Made by a program: the position numbers and the translations under genes. The notes under the pieces were generated by a model. It searched no databases. It had not been told where the DNA came from and saw only the letters and a program-made list of their open reading frames with translations. From assembly GCF_003574395.1 (NCBI RefSeq), contig NZ_QMJY01000078.1:51075-115074 (forward strand): a stretch of 64,000 bases of DNA, in the 5' to 3' direction. Of the stretch, positions 9,056 to 18,214 are shown one piece after another; position 1 is the first letter of the stretch, and each line of letters opens with the position of its first letter. The DNA is from Tabrizicola thermarum (GTDB lineage Bacteria > Pseudomonadota > Alphaproteobacteria > Rhodobacterales > Rhodobacteraceae).

Positions 9056-10717
9056 ATGCCTGACGGACAAGTCATGACCCAGACCCCGATCCTTGCCGAC
9101 CTCCAGGCGCTGACCAGGGCCGCCCTGCCCGAGGTAGAGGCGCTGTTCGCTCAGGCGCGCGACAGGTTGAAGGCGCAGGTCACGGTGGGCGGCAAGCTGT
9201 CCGGCGCCGCGCTTGAGGCGCAGCAGTTCCAGGCCCATGCGCTGGCCTGGCTGGCGACCTATCTCGAATCGCTGCGCCAGCTGGACGCCTGGGCCGGTCG
9301 CCTGTCCTCTGCCGGCCGGTTCGGCCCGATGGAACAGCTGATCCTGCAGATCGGCTTCGGCGAATATCTGTCCCAGATCGCCGGCGGCCTGCCGATGAGC
9401 CAGGGCGAGATCGCCCGCCTGTCCGACCTTGGCCAGAGCTGGACCCCCGGACCCGAAGCCGCCCGCCTCATCGCCCACGGCAACACCGCCCCGTCGCGCG
9501 AGGCGCTTGTGGCCCTGATGCGGGACAACCACGGCCGCGCCACCTTTGGCGCCACCGGCCTCGATGAAGAGCTGGAGATGATCCGCGACCAGTTCCGCCG
9601 CTACTCGGACGAAAAGGTCATCCCCCGCGCCCATGACTGGCACCTGAAGGACGAACTGATCCCGATGGAGATCATCGCCGAGCTGGCCGAGCTTGGCGTC
9701 TTCGGCCTGACCATCCCCGAGGAATACGGTGGCCTCGGCCTCTCCAAGGCGTCGATGGTCGTCGTGTCCGAAGAACTCTCGCGCGGCTATATCGGCGTGG
9801 GCAGCCTTGGCACCCGCACCGAGATCGCCGCCGAACTGATCCTCTGCGGCGGCACCGAAGAGCAGAAGCAGAAATGGCTTCCCGGCCTCGCCTCCGGTGA
9901 AATCCTGCCCACCGCCGTCTTCACCGAACCGAACACCGGCTCCGACCTCGGCAGCCTTCGCACCCGTGCCCGCCGCAAGGGCGAGGACTGGGAGATCACC
10001 GGCAACAAGACCTGGATCACCCACGCCGCCCGCACCCATGTGATGACCGTCCTCGCCCGAAGCGTCGAGGGCACCACCGACTATCGCGGCCTGTCGATGT
10101 TCCTGGCCGAAAAGACCCCCGGCACCGACGAGACCCCCTTCGTCGATCCCGGACTCTCGGGCGGCGAGATCGAGGTGCTGGGCTATCGCGGCATGAAGGA
10201 ATACACCGTCAACTTCGACGGCTTTGCCGTGAAGGGCGAGAACCTGCTCGGCGGCGTCGAGGGCCAGGGCTTCAAGCAACTGATGCAGACGTTTGAGTCC
10301 GCCCGCATCCAGACCGGCGCGCGGGCCATCGGCGTCGCCCAGTCCGCGCTGGAAACGGGGATGCAGTACGCGCTCGACCGCCAGCAGTTCGGCAAGCCGC
10401 TGATCGCCTTCCCGCGCATCTCGGGCAAGCTGGCGATGATGGCCGTCGAGATCATGATCGCCCGTCAGCTGACCTACTTCTCCGCCTGGCAGAAGGACCA
10501 CGGGCACCGCTGCGACCTCGAGGCCGGGATGGCCAAGCTGCTGGGCGCGCGCGTCGCCTGGGCGGCGGCCGACAACGCGTTGCAGATCCACGGCGGCAAC
10601 GGCTTTGCGCTGGAATACCGCATCAGCCGCATCCTCTGCGACGCGCGCATCCTGAACATCTTCGAAGGCGCGGCCGAGATCCAAGCCACCGTGATCGCGC
10701 GCCGGCTGTTGGAGTGA
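9056..10717 (+). CDS. mcd: (2S)-methylsuccinyl-CoA dehydrogenase
   Basis: A 553-residue acyl-CoA dehydrogenase with an extra N-terminal helical domain of about 150 residues before the usual catalytic core; that layout is the mark of methylsuccinyl-CoA dehydrogenase of the ethylmalonyl-CoA pathway, which oxidises (2S)-methylsuccinyl-CoA to mesaconyl-CoA using FAD during acetate or C1 assimilation. Core motifs include VFTEPNTGSDLGSLRT, WITHAARTHVM, and the C-terminal LQIHGGNGFALEYRISRILCDARI. ATG 9056 follows GGAG at 7 bases; ATG 9074 (MTQTPIL) is an alternative. Other pathway genes (ccr, ecm, meaA) are not in the window. Confidence 0.85.
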   Translation: MPDGQVMTQTPILADLQALTRAALPEVEALFAQARDRLKAQVTVGGKLSGAALEAQQFQAHALAWLATYLESLRQLDAWAGRLSSAGRFGPMEQLILQIGFGEYLSQIAGGLPMSQGEIARLSDLGQSWTPGPEAARLIAHGNTAPSREALVALMRDNHGRATFGATGLDEELEMIRDQFRRYSDEKVIPRAHDWHLKDELIPMEIIAELAELGVFGLTIPEEYGGLGLSKASMVVVSEELSRGYIGVGSLGTRTEIAAELILCGGTEEQKQKWLPGLASGEILPTAVFTEPNTGSDLGSLRTRARRKGEDWEITGNKTWITHAARTHVMTVLARSVEGTTDYRGLSMFLAEKTPGTDETPFVDPGLSGGEIEVLGYRGMKEYTVNFDGFAVKGENLLGGVEGQGFKQLMQTFESARIQTGARAIGVAQSALETGMQYALDRQQFGKPLIAFPRISGKLAMMAVEIMIARQLTYFSAWQKDHGHRCDLEAGMAKLLGARVAWAAADNALQIHGGNGFALEYRISRILCDARILNIFEGAAEIQATVIARRLLE

Positions 10718-10796
10718 ATTTCTTGCCTTGACCTTGCCAGCCTGCGACACTGTCCCATGTCGGGGCGTGTCGACACCGTAAAGACCAGGGCAGGCA

Positions 10797-11810
10797 ATGG
10801 CAGAAACTGTGCTTCTTACCGGGGTTTCCGGCTTCATTGCCAAGCATATCGCGCTGAAGCTTCTGAACGCCGGATACGACGTCCGCGGCACCCTGCGCCG
10901 CCCGGACCGGGCGGATGAGGTCCGCGCGGCGCTTGTCCCCTATCTGACCGAACACGCGGGCGAACTGACCTTCGCCCAGACCGACCTCGAATCCGACGCG
11001 GGCTGGGCCGAGGCAATGGCCGGGGTCTCCGCCCTCGTCCACACCGCCTCGCCCTTTCCCATTGCCCAGCCCAAGGACCCCGCCGTCCTGATCCGACCGG
11101 CTGTCGAAGGCACCGAACGCGTTCTGAAGGCCGCCGCCGCCGCCGGGGTCACGCGCGTCGTCCTCACCTCCTCGACCGTCGCCGTCCTCAACGAATCCAA
11201 GCCCGACACGCTTCAGGACGAGGCCGACTGGTGCGACACGCACCTGCCCACGACCACGCCCTACGCCAAGTCCAAGACCCTCGCCGAACGCGCCGCGTGG
11301 GAGATCGCCAAGGCCCGGGGTCTCAGGCTGACGACGATCAACCCCGGCCTCGTCCTCGGACCGCCGCTCGATGAACATTACGGCTCCTCGCTGGGCCTCG
11401 TCGAACGCTTGCTCAAGGGCAAGGACCCGATGCTGCCCGCCCTGGGCTTTCCCATCGTCGATGTCCGCGACGTGGCCGAGATGCATCTCCGCGCCCTCCA
11501 GCGCCCCGAGACGGAGGGTCGCCGCTACATCGCCGCCGCCGGCTCGATGGCCTTCGTGGACATGGCCCGCACGCTCAAGGCCGCCTACCCGACCCGCCGC
11601 ATCCCGACCCGCGAAGCCCCGCAGTTCATCGTCCGCGCCCTGGCGCTGTTCGATCCCACGATCAAGTCGATCCTGCCCAAGCTCGGCCACCTCGAACGCG
11701 TGTCCAATGCCCGCGCCGTCAGCGAAATGGGGATGGAGTTCATTGCCCCCAAGGCCGCGCTGCTGGCCTCGGCCGACTGGCTGGTCAAGCACGGCAAGGT
11801 CCGCGCCTAG
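10797..11810 (+). CDS. NAD(P)-dependent extended SDR, dihydroflavonol-reductase-like aldehyde reductase
   Basis: A 337-residue extended short-chain dehydrogenase. The N-terminal Rossmann motif TGVSGFIAKHIALKLL, the substrate-proximal TSSTVAVL and the catalytic YAKSK (YxxxK) are all intact. It resembles the dihydroflavonol 4-reductase/cinnamoyl-CoA reductase-like group, which in bacteria reduces aldehydes or ketones; the true substrate is unknown. The stop overlaps the stop of the convergent MFS gene by a few bases. An inverted repeat (CGACAC ... GTGTCG, about 10745-10772) lies in its upstream region. Confidence 0.8.
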   Translation: MAETVLLTGVSGFIAKHIALKLLNAGYDVRGTLRRPDRADEVRAALVPYLTEHAGELTFAQTDLESDAGWAEAMAGVSALVHTASPFPIAQPKDPAVLIRPAVEGTERVLKAAAAAGVTRVVLTSSTVAVLNESKPDTLQDEADWCDTHLPTTTPYAKSKTLAERAAWEIAKARGLRLTTINPGLVLGPPLDEHYGSSLGLVERLLKGKDPMLPALGFPIVDVRDVAEMHLRALQRPETEGRRYIAAAGSMAFVDMARTLKAAYPTRRIPTREAPQFIVRALALFDPTIKSILPKLGHLERVSNARAVSEMGMEFIAPKAALLASADWLVKHGKVRA

Positions 11811-13030
11811 GCGACCGCCCCGCCGCGTGACGGCCGCTGCACACCCAGTCGCGGATGCAACCGCCCGGCCACGGCCCAGGACGCCACCAGCCCTGCCCCC
11901 GCCGCCACAAAGATCGCGGGCAGCGGCGCCACCCACAGGACCAGCCAGGCCGCCCCGGGCGTCAGGATCGAGGACACGTCGCGGAAGCTGGAATAGACCG
12001 CCGACATCTCGGTCCGCTCGCTGGGCTTGACCGACATCAGGAAGGGCAATCCCCCCACCACGTCCAGCGTGACCAGAAAGATGGACGCCGCCATGACCAG
12101 CGCCACCGTGGCCCAGGGCAGGAAGGACAACAGCCCCGCCGCCACGAACAGCGCACCGCAGGCCCCGAAGGCAAGGCGGACCGACCGACGCACCGACAGC
12201 CGACGCGCCAGCCGGTTCAGCGCGGGTGCCGCGAACAGCGAGGCGTTGGTGATCGACAGGGCGATGCCGCCGATCTTGTCCCCCAGTCCCGCCTCTATGC
12301 AGAAGATCGGCAGGTAGACCACATAGACCCACCAGCCGCAGGACCGCATCACCGCGAACATCCAGCCCGCGATCAGCCGGGGCTGGCTGAAGAACCGCCC
12401 CAGATAGCCCAACGGGTTCACCGCCGGCCGCTTGGCCCGCGCGATCTGCTTGCCGTTGCCCAGCCGCAGAACCCAGAAACTGACCAGAAGGATGCAGGCG
12501 AAGGTGCCCGAGGCGAGGAACGGCAGCGCATGGCCCTGATGGTAAAGCCAGACCCCCGCCATCGGCCCCACCGCCCAGGGAGCCGCCGCATAGACCATCT
12601 GCGTCGACTGGCTTTTCCCCAGGTTCGCCCGGTCCACATAGTCCAGCACATAGGCGTTCAGGCAGACGAAGATCGTCACCGTCGCCATCGCATTGCAGAT
12701 CAGCGCCATCGGCACGGACCACACGGTCCCGATCGCTCCCAGCGTATTGCCCACCAGATACAGGCACACACCCCCGGTATAGGTCCAGCGCCGCGGGATC
12801 TTCCGCGCCGCCCAGGGCACCATCAGCCCCCAGACCAGCGCCACCACACCCGACAGGAAGAACGCAACCGAAGTCGCCTGCGCATCGCCCAGGGCGTCAT
12901 AGACCACCAGCGGCATGGTCGAGATCAGCATCCCCCGGATCGACGCGTCCAACCCGGAAAGCAGGGCGAAATGCTCGATCCTGGGCGTGGGGCTGTGACG
13001 CAGCGCCAGCGGAATGTAACGGTAGGCCAT
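11807..13030 (-). CDS. MFS transporter
   Basis: A 407-residue polytopic protein with about 12 hydrophobic segments and a central basic loop, typical of the major facilitator superfamily. The N-terminal half has GVVALVWGLMVPWAARKIPRRW, close to the loop 2-3 signature, and the C-terminal half ends in a short charged tail. The substrate is unknown. It starts 198 bases before the recO start region on the same strand and ends in convergent overlap with the SDR gene (11807-11810). Confidence 0.82.
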   Translation of the reverse strand: MAYRYIPLALRHSPTPRIEHFALLSGLDASIRGMLISTMPLVVYDALGDAQATSVAFFLSGVVALVWGLMVPWAARKIPRRWTYTGGVCLYLVGNTLGAIGTVWSVPMALICNAMATVTIFVCLNAYVLDYVDRANLGKSQSTQMVYAAAPWAVGPMAGVWLYHQGHALPFLASGTFACILLVSFWVLRLGNGKQIARAKRPAVNPLGYLGRFFSQPRLIAGWMFAVMRSCGWWVYVVYLPIFCIEAGLGDKIGGIALSITNASLFAAPALNRLARRLSVRRSVRLAFGACGALFVAAGLLSFLPWATVALVMAASIFLVTLDVVGGLPFLMSVKPSERTEMSAVYSSFRDVSSILTPGAAWLVLWVAPLPAIFVAAGAGLVASWAVAGRLHPRLGVQRPSRGGAVA

Positions 13031-13092
13031 GCCACCACTTGGACGGCCACCCCCTCGGTCCGTCTGTCACAAACCCGACATCTTCCGTCGCA

Positions 13093-13812
13093 TCACGCCA
13101 GACGCGTCAGAAGGTCGACCAGGCGCGACCGGGCCTCGGGCAGCGGCCGGTCGTGCAGCACCGGGCGCAACTCGCGGTCCAGAAAGAACCCTGTCAGCCG
13201 CAGCCCGGCCACCACCGCCTCGGGCGACAGGGGGCCGCTTCCCGCCAGCCCCTCGGGCAAGGGAAGCAGCCGATCCGCCCACTCTCCCGCCCCGCTTTCC
13301 GTCACCGCGCGCCCCGATTTCGGGCTGACATAGGCCAACCCCTCGGTCGCCCCCGTGACCGCACAGGCGGCAAGGTCGAGGCCGAAGCCGATCTCCTCCA
13401 GAAGGCACAGCTCCCAGCGCACATAGTCCGCCGTCCAGCCCTCCTGCCCCAGCCTGTCCATCAGCACGCGCGTCCGCTGCCACAGCGCCGGATGCGGCGC
13501 GCGCTCGGGCAGCGCCTCGTGCAACAACGTACAGACCGCCAGCAACCCCGCCAGCGCCAGCCGGTCCCCCAACAGATGCGCGCGGCTCTGCAAGGGCTCC
13601 ACGGTGAAGCTGCCGATATGGTCGTCCAGCCGCGCCCGCCACTCCAGCACCAGCCCCGTCCCCGGCTGCAACACCGCCGCCATCCGGCGCGAGGCCCCCC
13701 CGCGCACCACGCCCATGTGCCGACCATGCCCCGCCGTCATCACCTCGATGATCGCCGAGCTTTCCCCATGCGGCCGCATGGACAGAAGGATGCCTTCGTC
13801 GCGCCAGTCCAT
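13093..13812 (-). CDS. recO: DNA repair protein RecO
   Basis: A 239-residue RecO: N-terminal OB-fold ([20 protein letters not shown], a typical start) and a helical C-terminal domain ending in [16 protein letters not shown]. RecO loads RecA onto SSB-coated DNA with RecR. The frame continues 7 codons upstream to a TTG, but the ATG at 13812 gives the family N-terminus. It is the last gene of the minus-strand era-DUF1491-recO run, 36 bases after the DUF1491 stop. Cys residues of the zinc-binding site known from some RecO proteins are only partly present. Confidence 0.9.
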   Translation of the reverse strand: MDWRDEGILLSMRPHGESSAIIEVMTAGHGRHMGVVRGGASRRMAAVLQPGTGLVLEWRARLDDHIGSFTVEPLQSRAHLLGDRLALAGLLAVCTLLHEALPERAPHPALWQRTRVLMDRLGQEGWTADYVRWELCLLEEIGFGLDLAACAVTGATEGLAYVSPKSGRAVTESGAGEWADRLLPLPEGLAGSGPLSPEAVVAGLRLTGFFLDRELRPVLHDRPLPEARSRLVDLLTRLA

Positions 13813-13848
13813 GGCCGGACTATCCGGCGACAACGCCCGGTCCGCAAC

Positions 13849-14184
13849 TCAATCCGACAGCCCGTCCTCGTCCAGCAGCGTCCGCCCCTGCCGGTCCTCC
13901 AGCTCGATCACCCAGAGGTCCGGGTCCCTCCCCTTCGTCCGGGCGACCAGCGCATCCACCTCCGCCTCCGGCCCCTCGGCCAGCACGATCCAGGCCCGCG
14001 CCCCGGTCATCAGGTCCGACCGCCGCTCATAGGCCCGCGCGGTCCCGTCCAGAAGCGCCACCTTGACCACCACCGCCCCCGCCGTCGGATCCCCCTTCGC
14101 GGTGACATAGGCCGGAATGTCGGCCAACCGCAGCCGCGTGAGGTAAGCCGAGACCCAGACTCCGCTCGCCAACCGCGCGCTCAT
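13849..14184 (-). CDS. DUF1491 family protein
   Basis: A 111-residue soluble protein, starting MSARLASGVWVSAYLTRLRL, with blocks GDPTAGAVVVKVALLDG and YERRSDLMTGARAW and an acidic C-terminus. It matches the alphaproteobacterial DUF1491 family, of unknown function, which is repeatedly found next to era/recO. The ATG at 14184 follows AAGGGC and begins at the conserved N-terminus; a longer frame exists but includes the repeat region. Context (era upstream, recO downstream) hints at an RNA- or DNA-related job but gives no proof. Confidence 0.75.
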   Translation of the reverse strand: MSARLASGVWVSAYLTRLRLADIPAYVTAKGDPTAGAVVVKVALLDGTARAYERRSDLMTGARAWIVLAEGPEAEVDALVARTKGRDPDLWVIELEDRQGRTLLDEDGLSD

Positions 14185-14260
14185 GCAACTTGCCCTTTTC
14201 GCAAATACTCCCGCCGGAGGCGCCAACGCGTCCCCCCGTGCCGCCGCGTCAGGAGAGTCG

Positions 14261-14304
14261 CAAATTCCTTCGAAGGAATTTGCAAAAGTCTTCGAAGACT
14301 TTTG
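14261..14304. repeat. 44-bp double palindrome, copy 1 (after era)
   Basis: Two adjoining 22-base perfect palindromes: arms CAAATTCC/GGAATTTG around TTCGAA (14261-14282), then CAAAAGTC/GACTTTTG around TTCGAA (14283-14304). It begins 6 bases past the era stop codon on the minus strand. The same 44 bases occur without a mismatch at 56251-56294. It could act as a transcription terminator, mRNA 3' stabiliser or protein-binding repeat. Confidence 0.9.
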
Positions 14305-14310
14305 CTCCCC

Positions 14311-15222
14311 TCACGCATCGCCGTCCTTGAAATCCAACCCCATCTCGGAATAGCGCTCCGGCTCGTCCAGCCAGTTCGGCCGCACCTTGACCTGCAGGAA
14401 CAGGTGCACCGTCCGCCCCAGGAACTCGGAAATCTCCGCCCGTGCTGCCTGGCCGATGGATTTGATCGTCTCGCCCTTGTTGCCCAGGACGATCCCCTTG
14501 TGCCCGTCCCGCGCGACATAGACCACCTGGTCGATCCGGGTCGTCCCGTCGGGTTTGTCCTCCCATTTCTCGGTCTCGACCGTCAGCTGATAGGGCAGCT
14601 CCTCATGCAGCCGCAGCGTCAGCTTCTCGCGCGTGATCTCGGCCGCGATCATCCGCATCGGCAGGTCGGCGATCTGGTCCTCGGGGTAGAACCACGGACC
14701 CTCGGGCAAGGTGGCCCCCAGCCAGTCCTTCAGGTCCTCGACGCCGTAGCCGCGTTCCGCACTGATCATGAAAGTCTTCGCAAACGGAAATGCTTGGTTC
14801 GCCTCCTCGGCCAGCGCCAGCAGCGTCTCGGCCTTCACCCGGTCGATCTTGTTGATCGCCAGCGCCACCGGCTTGCCCTTCGGCATCTCGTCGCGCAGCC
14901 GCTCGATGATCGCCCGTGCCCCTTCGGTCAACCCGCGATGCGCCTCGATCAGAAGGACGATCACATCGGCATCCGAAGCCCCGCCCCAGGCCGCCTTGAC
15001 CATGGATCGGTCCAGCCGCCGCCGGGGCCGGAAGATGCCGGGAGTGTCGACAAAGACGATCTGCGCCTCGCCCGCCATCGCGATTCCCCGGATCCGCGCC
15101 CGCGTCGTCTGCACCTTGTGCGTGACGATACTGACCTTCGCCCCGACCATCCGGTTCAGAAGCGTGGACTTGCCGGCGTTCGGCTCTCCGATCAGGGCAA
15201 CGAAGCCCGCGCGTGTGGTCAT
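14311..15222 (-). CDS. era: Era, ribosome-assembly GTPase
   Basis: A 303-residue Era GTPase. The G1 motif GEPNAGKST (residues 11-19), G3 DTPG (FVDTPGIFRP) and G4 NKID are all intact, and the C-terminal third is a KH RNA-binding domain (HKGIVLGNKGETIKSIG). Era binds the 3' end of 16S rRNA and helps mature the 30S subunit. It follows rnc by 147 bases, the conserved lepB-rnc-era-recO order. Its stop is followed after 6 bases by a 44-bp double palindrome. Confidence 0.96.
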   Translation of the reverse strand: MTTRAGFVALIGEPNAGKSTLLNRMVGAKVSIVTHKVQTTRARIRGIAMAGEAQIVFVDTPGIFRPRRRLDRSMVKAAWGGASDADVIVLLIEAHRGLTEGARAIIERLRDEMPKGKPVALAINKIDRVKAETLLALAEEANQAFPFAKTFMISAERGYGVEDLKDWLGATLPEGPWFYPEDQIADLPMRMIAAEITREKLTLRLHEELPYQLTVETEKWEDKPDGTTRIDQVVYVARDGHKGIVLGNKGETIKSIGQAARAEISEFLGRTVHLFLQVKVRPNWLDEPERYSEMGLDFKDGDA

Positions 15223-15317
15223 GTGGTGGCAACCCTTTCCTCAGGCTCTCCCCATAGGCGAAAGCCGGGAAAAAGGCCAGTTGGCAATCGACGCAGCCCG
15301 AAAACCTCGTCGGGCAG

Positions 15318-15358
15318 GTCGTGCGCGCGTCGCTGCCGCACAGCGGGAAGAGCACGAC
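15318..15358. other. hairpin-forming rnc-era spacer
   Basis: The 147-base space between rnc and era holds no convincing gene. It contains a 7-bp inverted repeat GTCGTGC (15318-15324) / GCACGAC (15352-15358) within a longer weakly paired region, similar in style to other hairpins placed just after stop codons in this window. It may modulate rnc and era expression or be an inert repeat. Confidence 0.35.
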
Positions 15359-15369
15359 GAGCGGGCCGT

Positions 15370-16056
15370 CTAGCCCTCCCGCTCCAGCCGATCCAGAAGC
15401 GCCCTGGCCGCCGCCTGTTCCGCCACCCGTTTCGAGCCCGCCGTGGCCTCGGCCGTCTCGCCGCTGGCAAGCCGCACCCGCACCGTGAACTTCGGCGCGT
15501 GGTCGGGGCCGGACCGGCCTGCTTCCTCATAGGCCGGGGGCACCATCCCCCGCCCCTGAGCCCATTCCTGCAAACTGGTCTTGGCATCCCGCGCGTCGGG
15601 CTCCACCGCCGCGATGCGGGCGCCCCACAGCCGCAGGACCAGCGCCTTCGCCGCCTCGAAGCCCGCGTCCTGGTAGACGGCGGCGATCACCGCCTCCATC
15701 GCATCGCCCAGCAAAGCCTCTTTCCGCCGTCCGCCCGTCAGCATCTCTGACCGGCCCAGCTTCAGCACATCGCCCAGGCCCACCTCGCGCGCCACGTCCG
15801 CGCAGGTCTCCTTGCGCACCAGCGCGTTGAAGCGTGGCGCGAGCTGCCCCTCCCGCGCGCCCTCGTCGGCGGCAAGCAGCGCCTCGGCCATCACCAGCCC
15901 CAGCACCCGGTCGCCCAGAAACTCCAGCCGCTGGTTGTCGGGCCGCGTGGCCGTGCCGATGGACGCATGCGTCACCGCGCGCAGCAACAGGTCGGGCTTG
16001 CGGAACCGGTGCCCCAGCCGGTCCTGAAAGGCCAGAAGGTCCGCCGACAGCCTCAC
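15370..16056 (-). CDS. rnc: Ribonuclease III
   Basis: A 228-residue RNase III. The signature [20 protein letters not shown] (catalytic acidic residues in LEFLGD) lies near residues 40-60 and the second acidic cluster in [16 protein letters not shown] near 115-130; the C-terminal domain from [14 protein letters not shown] onward is a double-stranded-RNA-binding domain. It processes rRNA precursors and structured mRNAs. It lies 38 bases behind lepB in the conserved lepB-rnc-era operon. Confidence 0.96.
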   Translation of the reverse strand: MRLSADLLAFQDRLGHRFRKPDLLLRAVTHASIGTATRPDNQRLEFLGDRVLGLVMAEALLAADEGAREGQLAPRFNALVRKETCADVAREVGLGDVLKLGRSEMLTGGRRKEALLGDAMEAVIAAVYQDAGFEAAKALVLRLWGARIAAVEPDARDAKTSLQEWAQGRGMVPPAYEEAGRSGPDHAPKFTVRVRLASGETAEATAGSKRVAEQAAARALLDRLEREG

Positions 16057-16094
16057 GCGCGCCCCGTCAATCGCCCGGCCTCACTCGCCCAGCC

Positions 16095-16898
16095 TCACTC
16101 GATCGCCTTGAAGAAACGGTCGGCCCGCCACGTCCAGACATAGAACAGGCTGGTCCCCGCCGAAGAGAAGATCACCCGATCCGCCCGACCGATCAGATAC
16201 TTCGCGGGCAGCATCCCGACCCCGCCCACCGCCTGCGCGAACCGGCTGTCGGTGGAGTTGTCGCGGTTGTCGCCCATCACGAAGTAATGGCCCGGCGGAA
16301 CGGTGAACACATCCGTGTTGTCGCCCGGCCCCCGGGCATCGATGTTCAGGATGTGGTGCTGACGCCCCCCCGGCAGCGTCTCGATGAAGCGGGATTTCTG
16401 GCAGATGCCGCCATCGCCGACCGCCCCGTTCTCGCAGCGCGGACGGTTGCGCATCGGGCCCTGCGGCTCGAACACCTCCTCGAAGACCCCGTCGGGCACC
16501 TGCGGCGCGGCGGTGCCGTTGATGTAGAGCACACCCTCCTTCATCTGGATCGTGTCACCCGGCAGCCCGATCAGCCGCTTGATGTAATCCGTCCCCGCCG
16601 TGGGATGACGGAACACCACCACATCGCCGCGTTCCGGCTCGGACCCCAGGAAGCGGTCCTCGAAGGGGCAGAGGCTGATCGTGGTGAACGGGATCTCGCA
16701 GGAATAACGCGAATAGCCGTAGGCCATCTTGTTGACGAACAGGAAGTCGCCGATCAAGAGCGTGTCCTTCATCGACTCCGAGGGGATCCAGAACGGCTGG
16801 AAGAACACCGACCGGAAGCCGATGGCGATCACCAGGGCCCAGAAGACCGTCTTGATCGTCTCGACGATGCCGCCATCGCCCTTGTCCCTGCTTGCCAT
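16095..16898 (-). CDS. lepB: Signal peptidase I
   Basis: A 267-residue type I leader peptidase. After one membrane segment (VFWALVIAIGFRSVFFQPF) comes the catalytic-serine motif IPSESMKDTL with Ser42, then the lysine region RGDVVVFRHP ... DYIKRLIGLPGD and the C-terminal GDNRDNSTDSRF box. It cleaves Sec and Tat signal peptides at the outer face of the inner membrane. The frame is open further upstream, but ATG 16898 has AGGACAGA in front and yields the usual N-terminus. It is 108 bases behind acpS. Confidence 0.95.
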   Translation of the reverse strand: MASRDKGDGGIVETIKTVFWALVIAIGFRSVFFQPFWIPSESMKDTLLIGDFLFVNKMAYGYSRYSCEIPFTTISLCPFEDRFLGSEPERGDVVVFRHPTAGTDYIKRLIGLPGDTIQMKEGVLYINGTAAPQVPDGVFEEVFEPQGPMRNRPRCENGAVGDGGICQKSRFIETLPGGRQHHILNIDARGPGDNTDVFTVPPGHYFVMGDNRDNSTDSRFAQAVGGVGMLPAKYLIGRADRVIFSSAGTSLFYVWTWRADRFFKAIE

Positions 16899-17006
16899 TC
16901 TCTGTCCTGCCTCATCCGGTTTGCCGCTTCTTGCGCGCAAGCGCGGGGCGAAGTCAAGGCAACCGGCCGTGACCGCGCGGTCGGGACGCAAGGGCCGGGG
17001 CCTGGC

Positions 17007-17420
17007 CTACCCCCTGTCCGCAACCGGCCTTGCCTCGATCACCACGAAAGCCTGCGCCCAGGGGTGGTCGTCGGTCAGGGAGACATGGATCACCGCCTCA
17101 TGGCCCGCGGGCGTCATGGCGCGCAGCCGGTCCGCCGCCCAGCCCGTGACATGCATCACCGGCTGGCCCGAACGCAGGTTGGTGACCGCCATGTCGCGCC
17201 ACGAGATCCCCATGCGCAGCCCCGTCCCCAGCGCCTTGGAGCAGGCCTCCTTCGCCGCCCAGCGTTTCGCATAGGTCGCCGCCACCGCCCGCGCCCGGCT
17301 TTCGGCCTTCTTCTGCTCGGCCTCGGTGAAGACCCGGTCCCTGAAACGATCGCCATGGCGGGCCAGCACCGCCTCGATCCGCTCGATGTTGCACAGATCG
17401 CTGCCGATCCCCAGGATCAT
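17007..17420 (-). CDS. acpS: Holo-ACP synthase
   Basis: A 137-residue AcpS phosphopantetheinyl transferase: N-terminal [20 protein letters not shown] with the Mg-binding Asp, and [13 protein letters not shown] with the catalytic Glu/Lys. It moves 4'-phosphopantetheine from CoA to apo-acyl carrier protein for fatty acid synthesis. Its ATG overlaps the pdxJ stop by 4 bases (ATGA), the usual pdxJ-acpS pair, so the two are surely co-transcribed. Confidence 0.95.
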   Translation of the reverse strand: MILGIGSDLCNIERIEAVLARHGDRFRDRVFTEAEQKKAESRARAVAATYAKRWAAKEACSKALGTGLRMGISWRDMAVTNLRSGQPVMHVTGWAADRLRAMTPAGHEAVIHVSLTDDHPWAQAFVVIEARPVADRG

Positions 17421-18187
17421 CAGATGATCCCGCGCGCCAGATCCATCCTGCGGCGCATCTCCTCGATCGCGGGGCCCAGGCCGCGGAAGATCGCCTCGCC
17501 CACCAGGAAATGCCCGATGTTCAGCTCCATCAGCTCCGGGATCGCGGCGATGGGTTCCACGTTTTCATAGGTCAGCCCATGCCCGGCATGGACCTCCAGC
17601 CCCAGACTTGCGGCGAACTCGGCCCCCGACCGCAGCGCGGCAAGCTCCCGCTCGGCCAGCGCGGTTTCGCCATCGGCCAGAAGGTCCGAGTATAGCCCCG
17701 TATGCAGCTCCACCACCGCCGCGCCGATGCGCGCGCTCGCCTCGATCTGGCGGGGGTCGTGGCTGATGAACATCGACACCCGGCAACCGGCTTCGCGCAG
17801 CGGCGCGATGAAATCGGCCAGCCGGCTCTGGTCGCCGGCCACGTCGAGGCCGCCCTCGGTCGTGCGCTCTTCGCGCTTTTCGGGGACCAGGCAGACGGCA
17901 TGGGGCCGGTGGCGCAATACGATGGCCTGCATTTCCGCCGTCGCGGCACATTCGAAATTCAGCGGCACCGTCAAGGCCGCCATCAGCGCGTCGATGTCGG
18001 CGTCGCGGATGTGGCGGCGATCCTCGCGCAGATGCGCGGTGATCCCGTCCGCTCCCGCCGTCTCGGCCAGGAGCGCCGCGCGCAGCGGGTCAGGCCAGGC
18101 CGCGCCGCGCGCATTCCGCACCGTGGCGACATGGTCGATGTTCACACCAAGTCGCAGCTTGCCCGGCATTTGCATTGGATGGGTCAT
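17420..18187 (-). CDS. pdxJ: Pyridoxine 5'-phosphate synthase
   Basis: A 255-residue PdxJ TIM barrel: [18 protein letters not shown] at the N-terminus, LREDRRHI and the C-terminal [13 protein letters not shown] and [15 protein letters not shown] are family blocks. It joins 1-deoxyxylulose 5-phosphate and aminoacetone phosphate in vitamin B6 synthesis. Met at 18187 is used; Met5 or Met7 are also possible. It overlaps acpS and follows the DUF2062 gene by 27 bases. Confidence 0.95.
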   Translation of the reverse strand: MTHPMQMPGKLRLGVNIDHVATVRNARGAAWPDPLRAALLAETAGADGITAHLREDRRHIRDADIDALMAALTVPLNFECAATAEMQAIVLRHRPHAVCLVPEKREERTTEGGLDVAGDQSRLADFIAPLREAGCRVSMFISHDPRQIEASARIGAAVVELHTGLYSDLLADGETALAERELAALRSGAEFAASLGLEVHAGHGLTYENVEPIAAIPELMELNIGHFLVGEAIFRGLGPAIEEMRRRMDLARGII

Positions 18188-18214
18188 CTCTGCCTTCCCG
18201 CTTTTTCCGAAAGT

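Noticed and set aside
8960..10891. A 643-codon minus-strand frame opposite mcd
   Set aside because: Antisense shadow of mcd with low-complexity Gly/Ala/Asp composition.
13039..15750. A 903-codon open frame on the plus strand across recO, DUF1491, era and rnc
   Set aside because: It is antisense to four well-supported genes, is rich in Arg, Pro, His and Gln as expected from the complementary frame of GC-rich coding DNA, and has no domain. It even reads through the 44-bp repeat.
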